Assembly: GCA_008729055.1 (NCBI GenBank)
Contig: SDUX01000004.1
Location: 1,736,001 to 1,800,000 of the forward strand
Origin: Pyropia haitanensis
Lineage: Eukaryota > Rhodophyta > Bangiophyceae > Bangiales > Bangiaceae
DNA length: 64,000 bases
Direction of reading: 5' to 3'
Shown: in pieces, positions 1 through 10,900 of the stretch
Layout: every line of letters starts with the position of its first letter
Position numbering within the stretch: position 1 is the stretch's first letter
Made by a program: the position numbers and the translations under genes
Notes under the pieces: model-generated
The model's input: only the letters and a program-made list of their open reading frames with translations
Database searches by the model: none
Told to the model about the DNA's origin: nothing

Positions 1-654
1 CCGCGGAGGAGGACGCTCGCCTTGGTGACTGCGCCGACAAAGGCACCAACGTTCATTGCCTGGCGAGGCGGGGATGGGGGGGGGCGGGGCGGGGGTGGGG
101 GGTGGGGGGGGGGGGGGACCACAGTGACTGCGTCGGTATAGGCAGACGACCGGCCGTGAGGGGTGGCTCGAAGGCAGCGAACCACGCCGGCGAGTTCAGG
201 CGAACCGCCGTACAGCAGGCGCGACGACGGCGAGACTATTGGGGTCCCAATTGGGCTGCCTTCGTGGAGGCGCTGTGGGGGGGGGTGGGCGGCCAAGGGC
301 CACGCACGAGGCGGCAACAAAACGGGTGGATCAAAGGTCGGCGCCGCCGTCGTCCAGCGGGCCGCTGGCCACTGGTCCTGTCAATTCAAATGTAGAAGAA
401 CTACTTGGTTGTTGCACTACACAAGTGTTCGCTCGCGCTGTGTATCAATTCCTCTCCGCCGGGTGTCAGCCGCAAGCAACACCACCCCACCTCCGACCAG
501 GACGGCGATCAGCGCAGTTGCAGACGATGAAGCACCGCCAACTGCGGGTGTGCAGCCGCCGTCCCCGTCACGTCAACTGACTGCTCCACTGCGGTAGCTG
601 CACGTCCCCCGCCTGCCACCCTCCTCTTTCCACGCTTTCATCCACAGTGCCACC
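1..654. other. Intergenic / 5' flank of the PAP phosphatase gene
   Basis: The stretch contains G-runs around positions 75-118 and a moderately AT-richer part at 385-480. Short ORFs here show no recognisable domain and overlap one another in three frames, so I see no gene. The last 100 bases are pyrimidine-rich and probably form the 5' leader of the gene starting at 655. Confidence 0.5.
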
Positions 655-1521
655 ATGGACAAGACACTAGCCGTGGCCGGCGGCTCTGTCCGCCTCGGCG
701 ACATTGTCTCCATCGCCCGCGACGCGGGCGCGGCGATTATGAAAATCTATACGGGCGACGAGACGGACTGGGAGACCAAGGCCAAGTCGGACGCGTCCCC
801 CCTGACCGCCGCGGACCTCACCGCCAACGCGCTCATCTGCGAGCGCCTCGGCGCGCTGCGCCCCGCCTTCCCCATCATGAGCGAGGAGAACAAGCAGCTC
901 GACTTTGCCGCCCGCGCCGGCTGGACCTACTACTGGTGCGTCGACCCGCTGGACGGGACCAAGGAGTTTATCAAGCGCAACGGCGAGTTCACCGTCAATA
1001 TTGCGCTGATGCTCAACGAGCCCCCCGCGGGGGGGGAGGCCGCGCCGCCGCACGGCGCCGCGCGGCCCGTCCTGGGCGTCGTCTACGCGCCCGCGACGGG
1101 CAACTGCTACTACGCCGCGGCCGGTGTTGGCGCGTACGTGTCCCCGCCGGCGGGTAGCACCGACGCGGCGTCCGAGGCGCCGCTCAAGGCGGCCATCTAC
1201 GCCGAGGCCGACGCGGGCCTGACGCTGGTGTGCAGCCGCTCGCACATGGACGAGCGGACCAAGGCGTTTGTGGCGGCCTACAAGGACGCCGCGACGGCGA
1301 GTATGGGCTCCTCCCTCAAGTTTATGCTCATCGCGCAGGGCGCGGCGCACGTGTACCCGCGGCTGGCGCCGACGATGGAGTGGGACACCGCCGCGTCGCA
1401 GGTGGTGGTGGAGGAGGCGGGCGGGAGCGTCGTGCGGGAGGATACGAGCAAGCCCGTGGGGTACAACAAGCGGGACCTGCTCAACCCGTTTTTTATTGCG
1501 CGCGGCAATGTACAGAAGTAG
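655..1521 (+). CDS. 3'(2'),5'-bisphosphate nucleotidase, CysQ/HAL2 family
   Basis: This 288-residue single-exon protein belongs to the Mg2+-dependent, Li+-sensitive inositol-monophosphatase superfamily. The family hydrolyses 3'-phosphoadenosine 5'-phosphate (PAP) to AMP, removing the by-product of sulfotransferases and PAPS reduction. Visible motifs in order are SPLTAAD near residue 45, the metal-binding SEE near 75, WCVDPLDGTKEFIKRNGEF around 93-112, which is characteristic of the CysQ branch, and the C-terminal WDTAA near 243 followed by the LLNPFFIA ending. The ATG at 655 lies in a CCACC context and gives the usual family length, so there is no obvious targeting extension. In an organism with sulfated wall galactans PAP turnover should be heavy, which is inference. 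A plain inositol monophosphatase is less likely because of the TKEFIKRNGEFTVN signature. Confidence 0.93.
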   Translation: MDKTLAVAGGSVRLGDIVSIARDAGAAIMKIYTGDETDWETKAKSDASPLTAADLTANALICERLGALRPAFPIMSEENKQLDFAARAGWTYYWCVDPLDGTKEFIKRNGEFTVNIALMLNEPPAGGEAAPPHGAARPVLGVVYAPATGNCYYAAAGVGAYVSPPAGSTDAASEAPLKAAIYAEADAGLTLVCSRSHMDERTKAFVAAYKDAATASMGSSLKFMLIAQGAAHVYPRLAPTMEWDTAASQVVVEEAGGSVVREDTSKPVGYNKRDLLNPFFIARGNVQK

Positions 1522-1992
1522 TGGGGTGACATGGGGGGGGGGCCATCGTCGCTTGACAAGGCGTTGCTGCCTCGCCCGGCTGAGCAGAACTCTAGCGGCT
1601 GAACACCACTGAACACACACACGCGTTTGTCTGGACCGCGAGGCTTGGGACTACACCGCGCGCGGGGCGGGCAGACCTTTCTATTATCAACACACCCCCC
1701 TCACCCGCACAAGGATGGTGGGTGGCAAGCACCCTATGCAGCGTCGCTGCCGCTCGCCCCGCCACCTCTGCCCAACCGCCCGTCGGCCACCCCCCGGCCG
1801 CCCTATTACGGCCGAGGGGCGGCGGACAACCTGTGCCGCGGAACGTTGGGGTGCCGCGGCCACGGCCGGCTGCAGGCAACATCGTCGGCCACGACGAGCG
1901 GCGCACGCCCGGCACGTCGTCGGCCACGCACGCCGGGCGCAGTGCGTGGCACGGCGGACCCGGGATCGCTCCGCCCACCCCACCCAGGGGGC
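1522..1992. other. Convergent intergenic spacer
   Basis: These 470 bases separate the 3' ends of the convergent PAP phosphatase and EF-G genes. They are CG-rich with no convincing ORF and no recognisable polyadenylation motif. Confidence 0.5.
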
Positions 1993-4619
1993 CTATGACT
2001 TGCGGCCCGCCAGCTTCTTCTCCTCGTACGCCTCCGTGAGCCGCTTGATCTCAGAAGACGGCGCCGGCCGGTGCTCGAGCAGCTCCATCGAGTACTCGCC
2101 CTTGCCCTGCGTGCTCGACCGGAGCTCCGTCGAGTAGCCAAACATGGCCGACAGCGGCACCTCCGCCTCGATCGTCACGTCGTCGCCGTGCGTGGCGGAC
2201 GCCAGGATGACCGCCCGCCGGCGGTTGAGGCCGCCCATCACGCCGCCCTGGAACTCGGCCGGCGCCGCCACCTCCACCCGCATCACCGGCTCGAGGACGG
2301 TGCCGCCCGCGGCGCCGTACGCTTGCCGAAAGCCCATAATCGCCGCCATCCGAAAGGCCAACTCGTTCGAGTCCACCGAGTGCGTCCGGCCGTCGCGCAA
2401 CGTAAACGTCACGCCCTGCACGGGGTGGCCGGTGAGGGCGCCCTCCGCGCACGCCTCCCGGAAGCCCTTTTCAATGGCCGGCAGGAACTGCGGCGGCACG
2501 TTGTTGCCGACGAGCTTGTTGACAAACACGTTCTCCTTGCTCCCCGCCGCCGTTGGCGACAGGTCCCCAATGACGCCCGCAAACTGGCCGCTCCCGCCCG
2601 ACTGCTTCTTGTGCACATAATTGAACGACGCGTCCTGCTGGACGGTCTCCCGGTAGTTGACCTTGGGCGCCCCGACCGTCACGTCCACCCCGTACTCGCG
2701 CTGCATGCGGGCGACGTAGATCTGGAGGTGCAGCTCGCCCATGCCCGAGATGATGGTCTCCTTGGACTCGGGGTCGAGGGACACGCGGAACGTCGGGTCC
2801 TCGCGCGAGAACCGGGCGAGCGCCTTGGCAAACGCGGTCCCCCCGTCGGACCGCTTGGAGGGGATGACGGCAAGGGAGATGACCGGCTCGGGCACGTGGA
2901 GCGACTCGAGGGACACCAGCGGCCCGTCCGCCGCGTCCACAAACGTGTCGCCCGACGCGCACTCGAGGCCAAACATGGCGCAAATGTCCCCAGCCGGCGC
3001 CGCGTCGATATCCGTCATCTCGGACGAGTGCATCTGGACCAGCCGGGGGACCTTGGTGCGCTTGCCGGTGCGCACGTTGAGGACAGAGGAGCCCCGCCGG
3101 AGCGTGCCCTGGTACACCCGGATGTACGTGAGCTGCCCAAAGCGGCCGTCCTCCAGCTTGAACGCGAGCGACACGAGCGGCGCCGCCGTGTCGGGGACCA
3201 GCTCAAAGGACCGCTCCTCCACAGCCGCCGCCGCCCCCTCTGTGGTCGCACCGTCCGCAGCGTCGGCGCCGCCGGTGCCCGCGGCGGTGGCGGCGGACAG
3301 CTCCCCCCCCTCTGCGTCGGCCGCCGCCCCCGAGGCGGCGGCGGGCGCCCCCCCCCCGGCCGCCGCCCCCGCCGCCCCGCCTTGTCCAGCAGCACCGCCG
3401 TGTTGACCACGTCCCCCGGGTGGGGCAGGTACGCCACCACCCCGTCCAGCAGCGTCTGCACGCCCGTATTCTTCAGCGCCGACCCGAGGAGGACGGGCGT
3501 AAAGGTGCGCGCAATGGTGGCCCGGCGGATGGCGGCGACGATCTGGCCGTCGGCGATGGGCGCCTCGGCCAGGAAGAGGTCGCCCAGCTCCTCGTCCACG
3601 TCTGCGAGCGCCTCAATCAGCTCCGCGCGGGCCGCCTCGACGGCCGCCGCCATGCCCGCAGGCACCGCCTCGCGGCGGATCTCCTCCCCGTTGGGGCCGT
3701 CAAAGTAGATGGCCTCCCGCGTGATGACGTCGACCACCCCACACAGCTCCGCTTCGAGGCCAATGGGCACCTGCACCGCCGCGGCGGCAATGTGGAACTT
3801 TGTCCGCAGCTGCGCGATCACCCGCGCCGGGTCCGCGCCCGCCCGGTCCAGCTTGTTGATAAACGTGACCCGCGGCACCCGGTACCGCTTCATCTGTCGG
3901 TCCACCGTCAGTGACTGGGACTGCACGCCCGATACGGCACACAGGACGAGGACGGCGCCGTCGAGGACGCGGAGCGCGCGCTCCACCTCGATCGTAAAGT
4001 CCACGTGCCCCGGCGTGTCGATGATGTTGATGTCCGCGTCGCCCCAGGTGGCCGACGTCGCCGCCGACTGGATGGTGATGCCCTTCTCCCGCTCCAGGTC
4101 CATCGAGTCCATCTTGGCGCCGACGCCGTCCTTGCCCCGCACCTCATGGATGGCGCGGATGCGGCCGGTGTAGAAGAGCACCCGCTCGGTGAGGGTGGTC
4201 TTGCCAGAGTCAATGTGCGCGCTGATGCCAATGTTGCGCCGCCGCCGCAGCGCGGCGTCCACCGCCCGTGCGGGCGCCGCCGCGGTGCTGCTGGCACCGC
4301 CGGCGGTGGTCACCCCCGGGGCGGCGGCTGCCGGCGCGGTGGCTGCCGGCGCGGCGGCGGGTGCGGCGGCCGCCACCGCCGACGGCGCCGGCGGCGCCTG
4401 CGCCGTCCACGCGCTGGTCGACAGGGCGGCCGCGGCGGCGGCGGCCGGCGGGGGCGCGGCGAGCGCGCCTGGCCGCCCCGCCGGCGCGGCGGCGGCGGCG
4501 GCGGCGGCAGCAGCAGCGGCGGCGGCACGCGGCCACACGCCCGCGGCGGCGGCCGGCAGCCGGGGCGCCGGCAGCAGCCGGGGCACCCGCCGGCCCGCTA
4601 TCCGCACCACCCCAGCCAT
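1993..4619 (-). CDS. GFM1: Mitochondrial elongation factor G (EF-G1/GFM1), one frameshift at a G-run
   Basis: This is the translocase GTPase of mitochondrial translation. From the ATG at 4619 an Ala/Pro-rich leader of about 125 residues, far longer than in most homologues and presumably a mitochondrial presequence plus linker, precedes the GTPase domain. Visible motifs are the P-loop AHIDSGKTT, the G3 motif DTPGHVDF and the G4 motif NKLD. Domains II-V follow after about 3220: [38 protein letters not shown] and [10 protein letters not shown], matching EF-G1 rather than EF-G2 or EF-Tu. The reading frame changes between about 3230 and 3400 in an Ala/Gly linker made of G-runs. One added base restores an 875-residue protein, so a collapsed homopolymer is the likely cause; a small intron in the linker is less likely because no good splice pair is visible. 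The gene converges on the upstream PAP phosphatase. Confidence 0.93.
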
Positions 4620-6951
4620 GGCGGCGGTGGCCAAGAGGAAACTCCCTGGCGGGCCACGACACGGGGGGCGTGCGGGGGGGGGGGGCACACGCCCGGCGCG
4701 GCGGGCAGGGCGAGGCCGCGGCTGGGGCGGAAGCGGCGGCGCCGCCCCGGCCGCAGGCGCGACCGCCGGTCGGCAGGGGCACCAAGCAGGGGCGGAAGGA
4801 GCCGAGGGGGGGGTTCCTCACTCGGGCGGCACCGCTGCGGCGCGCCGAGGAGGGGGGCGGCCGGCAGCAGCGACGCCGGGGGGGGGGGGGCGACGGCGGG
4901 CAGCGCGTGGGTGGCGGCGGGGACGTTGATGTGGCGGCGGGGACGCTGATGTGGCGGGGGCGGCGTGGCGGTGCCTTCGCGGCGACCGCGGAGCCACCGC
5001 CACGGCGGCGGCGTGGTCAACTGGTGCGGATTTGATCCCCAGGAGGGCCGCAGTACATGCACTCACGCTAAGTTCTGAAAATCGTGTTGCAATTGCACAA
5101 CGACGACAATAAGTATCACATATTTCTTTTCAAATCACTGATAATTGTTATTGACCAGACTCGATCACGACGTTTGGGGGGGGCGGGCGGGCTCGTGCCT
5201 GCCTGCGCTTGCGCATGCTGATCCGGACGGAACGCCGCCTTGTTGAAAGCTGTTGGCCCCCCCCTCCACGGCATGATCCATCTGATCCTGTCCAGCACGC
5301 TGCCTGCGCGGCAACCCCGCAGATGCGATCCCCCCCCCCCTACGGCGGCCGGACGCGCGGACCCCCCCCCCCCCCCCCCCCACCCCTCCCCCAGCGCCCC
5401 CAGCGCCATCGTCTGCCCAGACACGCCCCCGCCCGCCACCGAGCGGTGCGCCGCCGGCAACCGCCGCCGCGACGCTCGGCTGTCAATCGGCCGCCAACAG
5501 CGCGGTGGCGGCCCGCGCGGCGGCGGCGGCGGCGACGGCGGCGGCGGGCGACGGCGGCGGCGGCGGCGGCGGTCGCTGCCGCTGCCAAGACAGCGCCGCG
5601 CCGCCGGCGGTGTCCCCCCCCCCCTCGTGCCGTGCGTTTGGCCCTGGAGGCAGTACAGCAAGGTGTATGTCGGTTGTGCTCGTGGCCGCCGCGGCTCCCG
5701 TTGCGGGGCGACCCGGCCCGCCGCGCCGCCGCGCGCCCGCAAGCGCGCCGCTGGGTGCACGGCCGGCGCGCGCGCCCGCGCCGGCGCGCGCGGCGGGGAG
5801 CGGAGACCACGCCGCCGCCCCCCCCCCCCCCACCCCCCCCCGCGCCCCACCCGCCACCCTCCGCCGCGCATCACCGCTGCTGTCACCGCAGCTGCTGCCA
5901 CCACTCCCGGTGATGGCAAGCACGCAGTGTGGCGCGGGGGGGGGGGGGGGTGGTGGCGGCGGTGGCGGTAGCGGTGGCTGCCCTCTGCACGGACACGGGC
6001 CGCCGACAACAGCACGCGCACGTTGACGCCCAGCAGCGCCGCACGGCGTGGCACGGCGGGAGGGCCTGGCAGAGAGAGGCGGCGGCGGGGTGGACGGTCG
6101 GGGGGGGGGGGGGGGGGGGGGGTGTCGGGAAAGCGCCGTCCCCCCACCGCCCCCCCCCCCCCCCCCCCCCCCCCGCCCCCCCTTCTCTGTCCGCCTCCTC
6201 CCGCGCCCCGCGCGCGGTCACTGGATGAGGCCCGGCCCACGCCGGCCGGCACCGCCGTCGCCGTGCGAGCACCCGCCGGCGGCGCGCGCGGCGTGCACCC
6301 ACCCGGCCACGTCGGCGGGGGGCGCGGGGGGGGGGGGGTCCGCGCCTGTTCGAGGGGGGTTGGCAGCACCGCTGCCGGCACGTGCAGCACGGTGTCAGGC
6401 TGGAAGGGGGGTGTCATGTGGCCGGCTGAGAGGGGGGGGGGTCGGGCGGGGGGGGGGGGAAGGGGGAGGGCGTAGCCGCGCCGCGCTTTTGTCATCGCCA
6501 CGCGGGCGGCGGCTGCCGGGGGACGTCCCCGCCGCGCGGCCCGTGGTCTGCCTCGGTGGGGACTCGGCGGGCGGCGGCGGCGGCGGCGGGCGGCTGCGGG
6601 CGGCGCCGCCGGTGCGGGCGGGGCGGTGGGCGGGTTGCCGCGCGCACCCGCGCGCGCGCGGTGCCTGGCGGCACCCGGGGAGGAGGCGGGCGGTGGGGGT
6701 GAGGGGAGGGGGGGCGGACGCGACCGCGCCCGCTACATAGGCCGCGCCCAGAGGCGGCCATTGTGGAGGGCGCCACTCCCCCGCCTGGCCCCCCACCAGC
6801 GCCCACGTGACCCGCCCGCGGCCGTGTGAGCGCTGCCCGCGCGGAATCGTTGGTTCCGCCCCCCTCTGGCTGCCCGGTGCCGCTCCCCGCCGCCGCTCGT
6901 CCGCTCTCCCTTTTTCCCGTCCGTCCATCCCCCCCCTCAACGACCGCCATC
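4620..6951. other. Low-complexity intergenic region with giant G/C homopolymers
   Basis: This 2.3-kb divergent spacer holds an AT-rich island at 5065-5160, followed by extreme homopolymer tracts such as G-runs near 6098-6121 and C-runs near 6148-6175. ORFs in all frames translate to Pro/Arg/Gly low complexity without domains. I see no gene. It should contain the promoters of EF-G (-) and the protease homologue (+). Confidence 0.6.
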
Positions 6952-7953
6952 ATGGGCCCCAGCCGGTGGGTAGCAACCGCCCTCGCCGCCGTCACGGTGG
7001 CGGCGGCGGCCGTCGCCGCCGCCGCGCCCGCCGCGGCGGCCGCCAGCACCAACGGCACCGTCTACACGTTTGCACACGGCGACGTGACGACGGGGGTGGC
7101 GGTGACGCCCCCCGCGCCGCCCGGCCGCGGCCGCCCCCGCTCGGGCGGCCGCCGCGGCCGCATCCGCGGCGGCACGATTGTCGGCCGCGGCGACGCGGTG
7201 TCGGGCGCGACGTTTGCGGTCAAGCTGTTCAACGAGGACGGGTCGACCTTTTTCTGCATGGGCAGCCTCGTCGACCGGCGGCACGTCCTCACCGCCGCCA
7301 GCTGCGGGGTGACGGCGGGGATGAAGGCGCGCGTCGGCGGGCTCGACCTGTACAAGGGCTGGTACCTCAACATCAAGACCGCCACCCCGTACCCGTGGTA
7401 CCAGGAGGCGACCCAGATCAACGACCTGGCGATGCTCGAGCTGGAGGACCCCCCGACGCTGAGCGACTATGCCGACAGCGGGGTGGTGCCGATTGAGCTG
7501 GCGCCCAACGACTACGTGCCGCCGCAGCTGCGCATCTCGGGGTGGGGGGCCAACGCGAGCGACGGCACGGGGCCCGCGTGGGGCGGGGGCGTGCGGGAGC
7601 TCCGGTCGGGCTTCCAGCCGACCACCGACCCGGACCTGTGCGACGCGCTGCTCGGCGGCTTCCGCACGCTCGACCTGTCGCGGCAGGTGTGCACCAACTT
7701 TGAGTCGCTCGAGGACACGGCGCTCTGCTACCTCGACACGGGGGGGGCGCTCTGGGACCGCCGCTGGACGGGGCCGGGCACGTACCAGTACCGGATCTAT
7801 GGCGTCGCGGCGTACTGGGCCATCCCCGAGGGGTCGGGCGAGATGTGCCCGTTTGGCGAGCCAAACGTGTTTACCAAGGTCCGCCCGCTCGCCTGGTGGA
7901 TCCAGAAGATCATGCGTGAGGCCGAGAGTCGGCTGGCGGCGGCGTCGTCGTGA
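6952..7953 (+). CDS. Secreted S1 (trypsin-like) protease homologue, catalytically dead
   Basis: The protein has 333 residues from the ATG at 6952, chosen because a hydrophobic Ala-rich signal peptide of about 30 residues follows it directly. A basic Gly/Arg linker precedes an activation-type motif, GGTIVGRG, and the chymotrypsin fold. The histidine box that is normally TAAHC reads TAASC, placing Ser at residue 117. The aspartate box NDLAML is intact with Asp158. The serine box that is normally GDSGGPL reads LDTGGAL, placing Thr at residue 263. Two of the three catalytic residues are therefore replaced while the Cys framework and the tail (VFTKV...WWIQKIM) remain. This is the pattern of non-catalytic serine protease homologues, which act as binding or regulatory proteins in other lineages. 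The role here is unknown; the protein is likely extracellular. It is a single exon. Confidence 0.82.
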   Translation: MGPSRWVATALAAVTVAAAAVAAAAPAAAAASTNGTVYTFAHGDVTTGVAVTPPAPPGRGRPRSGGRRGRIRGGTIVGRGDAVSGATFAVKLFNEDGSTFFCMGSLVDRRHVLTAASCGVTAGMKARVGGLDLYKGWYLNIKTATPYPWYQEATQINDLAMLELEDPPTLSDYADSGVVPIELAPNDYVPPQLRISGWGANASDGTGPAWGGGVRELRSGFQPTTDPDLCDALLGGFRTLDLSRQVCTNFESLEDTALCYLDTGGALWDRRWTGPGTYQYRIYGVAAYWAIPEGSGEMCPFGEPNVFTKVRPLAWWIQKIMREAESRLAAASS

Positions 7954-10900
7954 GGCTGAGACTGGGGGGGTGGGGAGGGGGGTGGGGGGGGGTGTTGGGG
8001 GCGCGGAGGGATGGAGGGGGGGAAGGGCGAGTGGAGTGTAGCCCATGCGTGACTGGTATGGAAGGGGGGTGCATAACAACCTGCGATCATCCAGCGTCCT
8101 CGACTCGACCCACGCCGGTAGAGTGTGCCGTGCGGGCGCGCCCGCCGTGGACCCAGAGGACTAGGCGCACGGGGTCGGTGCTCGTTTCTCCCAGTGTGAC
8201 GCGACATGGACGCAGCGGGGCGGCGCCGCCACCGGTGCCACCGGTGCCGGCAATGACGTCGGCGTCCCTGCAGCGCCCGGCCTGCTGGTGCAGCTGCTGC
8301 CCCCAGAGCTCCCGGTGGCGACCGTGTACTCGCAGCGACTTGCCCATCCGGAGACGAGCGCGGCGAACCCCGCGTGGCCTGTCGGGGAAGAGCCGTCAGT
8401 GACCGGCTCCCCCGTTCATACCGGTCGCCTCCAGTGCGATGGCCGCCCGTCCCAGTGCCTATGAAACAGTGAAACAAGAAAGGGACGAAGGGGCGACACC
8501 CACGGCGGCCTGGGTGCCTACTGACGGTTCGCTGACGCAGTCAGGGGCCTGTGCCGTGGAAGCCACCATACCAGCCCGCTCTACCCGACGCGGCAATGGC
8601 CGCCGCGTCGCGACGCGTCTCCCGCGGGTCTCCCCCCAGAGCGATACTCGACCACAGCGAGGCGCTCGTCCCCATTGCCACGCACTCGCTCCCGCGAGAG
8701 GGATGCGGGGAGGCACCCCGCGGCTCCGCCACACCCACCGCAACCGACGCTCCGTGCCCCTCCCACCCCCCGTCCAAACCACGCTGCGAACCCAGCGCTC
8801 CGGGGATGGGCCTCGTAACGCCGGGGCGACCAGGTGTCACCGGGAAGAGGGTAGTGTGGCATTGCCGCCTGCAGAGCTGCCGCCGCTCTTTGGCTCGGAC
8901 GCCCCTTCATGGGGGACACGCCCTCCCCTGACACTGCACGGCGGGGATGCGGACTTGACGGCTCTGGTGGCCTCATGGCCGCTCTGGGAGGACGCCGGAC
9001 GCTTGGGAGCGGTGCATGGCGCCGGCCGCGGCGGGGGCCTACGGATTCGCACAGCCGACGCAAGAGCATCGCAAGGAACCACACCACGCAAAGCGGGAGC
9101 GACCGCGACGGCGGCGGCGGACGAAGGGTGGCTTCAGAGGCCATCCCTGGTCCGAGATTGACGGTCGGCCGAGACAGCCCGCCACCCGTCGTACGGCAGT
9201 TTACCTGCAAGCCGGTACGTCAAGAGTCAATCGGTAGGTCGCTGGGCGCCACGCGCTACTCGTTTCCCACACGGACGACTGTTGCAAGCAAGCTTCCTGT
9301 TTGTTTTTTCCCCACTGCCGGCGCGGCTGCCCACTGCCACCACAGGCGGGAATGCCCTGTGCTCGAGGCAGTCGCTCCGGTATGTCGGGCGCCGCGCCAA
9401 AGTCGGCGGTTGTCATGAGCGACCGAACGGCCGCATCGTCGTCGCTGGAGGCGACTGTCTTCCCGCACCATGCAGAGTGAACCTTCCCAGCTGCGGGTTC
9501 TTTGCCTGCTCCACCCCAACCGCCCTGTCCCGCCATGTCCCACAGCGCGAGGACACTCAAGGATGCGTCAAGTACGCACTTGGCGTCCCGCACTACCAAG
9601 TCGGCGCATCTCGGCGCTACAAGGACCGAATGAGCGCCCGGCGCCCGATTCATCCCTCCCCCCCTGCCAGAGATACGACGCTATCGTGGCGTGCGGTGGA
9701 GCACGGCCACTCCACGCCATACAATATTTATCCAGGTGTCGACCCCTGCGCTGCGCGCGCAGTGACCACGCCCGTTTCACCCAGTGTGCAACACCCACGT
9801 TTCGCCGGCCCGGCCTTGCTGGGTGGTGGCGACGCCAGCGCGGCCGCGCCCGTCAGAGCACGCGGTGGTGGTCCACTGCTGGGCACAGCGCACAGCAGCG
9901 CCGCGGCAGCGGGGGAGGCATGGAGTGGAATGGGGGGCCAGACCAGCGGCGGCGCCGGCTCGCTCGCCCCTCCTCGCACGTGCAGGTACACACAATAGGC
10001 CAGGCCTTGAACCGCCACCAGGACCACCAGTACGCTGTAGTGCAAGCGTGTCTGGCCGTCGGACCTTCGCCAGGGAACCCCTCGCCCCCCTCTGAGAGGC
10101 CCTGTCGCAGGGGTGCGCTATTCGGATGTTGTACTGTACTGTCAACGGATATCGTGTGGTCGATCGTCGCCGAGAACGCGGCGTATCAGCTTCCCGCTGG
10201 CGGCCGCTGTCGCTGCGTGCGCACCAATGGGAAAGGTCAGGGAGGAGGAGCCCGCCTGTCGTCCACCCCCCGCCACATTGGGGGCAATGGATAGCCCACC
10301 CCTGACCACCTGCCCGTGCGCTGTGTCGACGGGTGCGCAGCCGTCGAAACTACGGCGCGGAAATTCGGCTCGTGGGGCGCACCCCAGTAGCGTCTGTCGC
10401 GCGCCGAGCCGTCGCTGCTGCGGCGGGTGACGACTGGGGCGGCGGGGGGGGGGGGGGGGGGGGGGGCGACGACAGGCCTGAGGTGGGAGGTCGACGACGC
10501 GGACCCCGCACGCCACCAGCCAGCCAGCGCACCGCACGCTGGCGCGCTCCCGGTGTCGTTGAGATGGGGTCTTCGCCCGGATCGCAGCAGAACGGTGTTG
10601 TAGGCTGCACGATTCGGAAAAGAGTGGGAGGCGGCGCGGCAGCGACGGTGGAGGCTTCAGCCCGTTCCGCAGCGCCGGCGCGAGCCGAAGCTCTTTTCTC
10701 CCGATCTCGCGATCGGTATCGTCACGGCGCGGCCACGGGCCCCGACGAAACGGCGGCGGCGATTGACGGCTTTTTGTCCTCTGAAGGGGAATCACAATTG
10801 TGGTCCACAGCCTGTGCGATGGACGGGCCAATGGTGCCGTGCGCTGGTGCTCCCGTCTCGCGTTTGTGTTGTCCCCTTACATCTGTGACGGTCCGCGTGA

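Noticed and set aside
3230..3400. Programmed frameshift or short intron in EF-G
   Set aside because: No slippery site with a downstream structure and no good GT/AG pair with a pyrimidine tract; a missing base in the G-runs explains it more simply.
5116..6501. Long minus-strand Pro/Arg-rich ORF upstream of EF-G
   Set aside because: Several long homopolymers cross it, there is no domain, and other frames are equally open.
8459..9210. Overlapping ORFs on both strands in the 8-10 kb spacer, considered as retroelement remains
   Set aside because: No reverse transcriptase, integrase, RNase H or gag-like Cys-His motif is visible.
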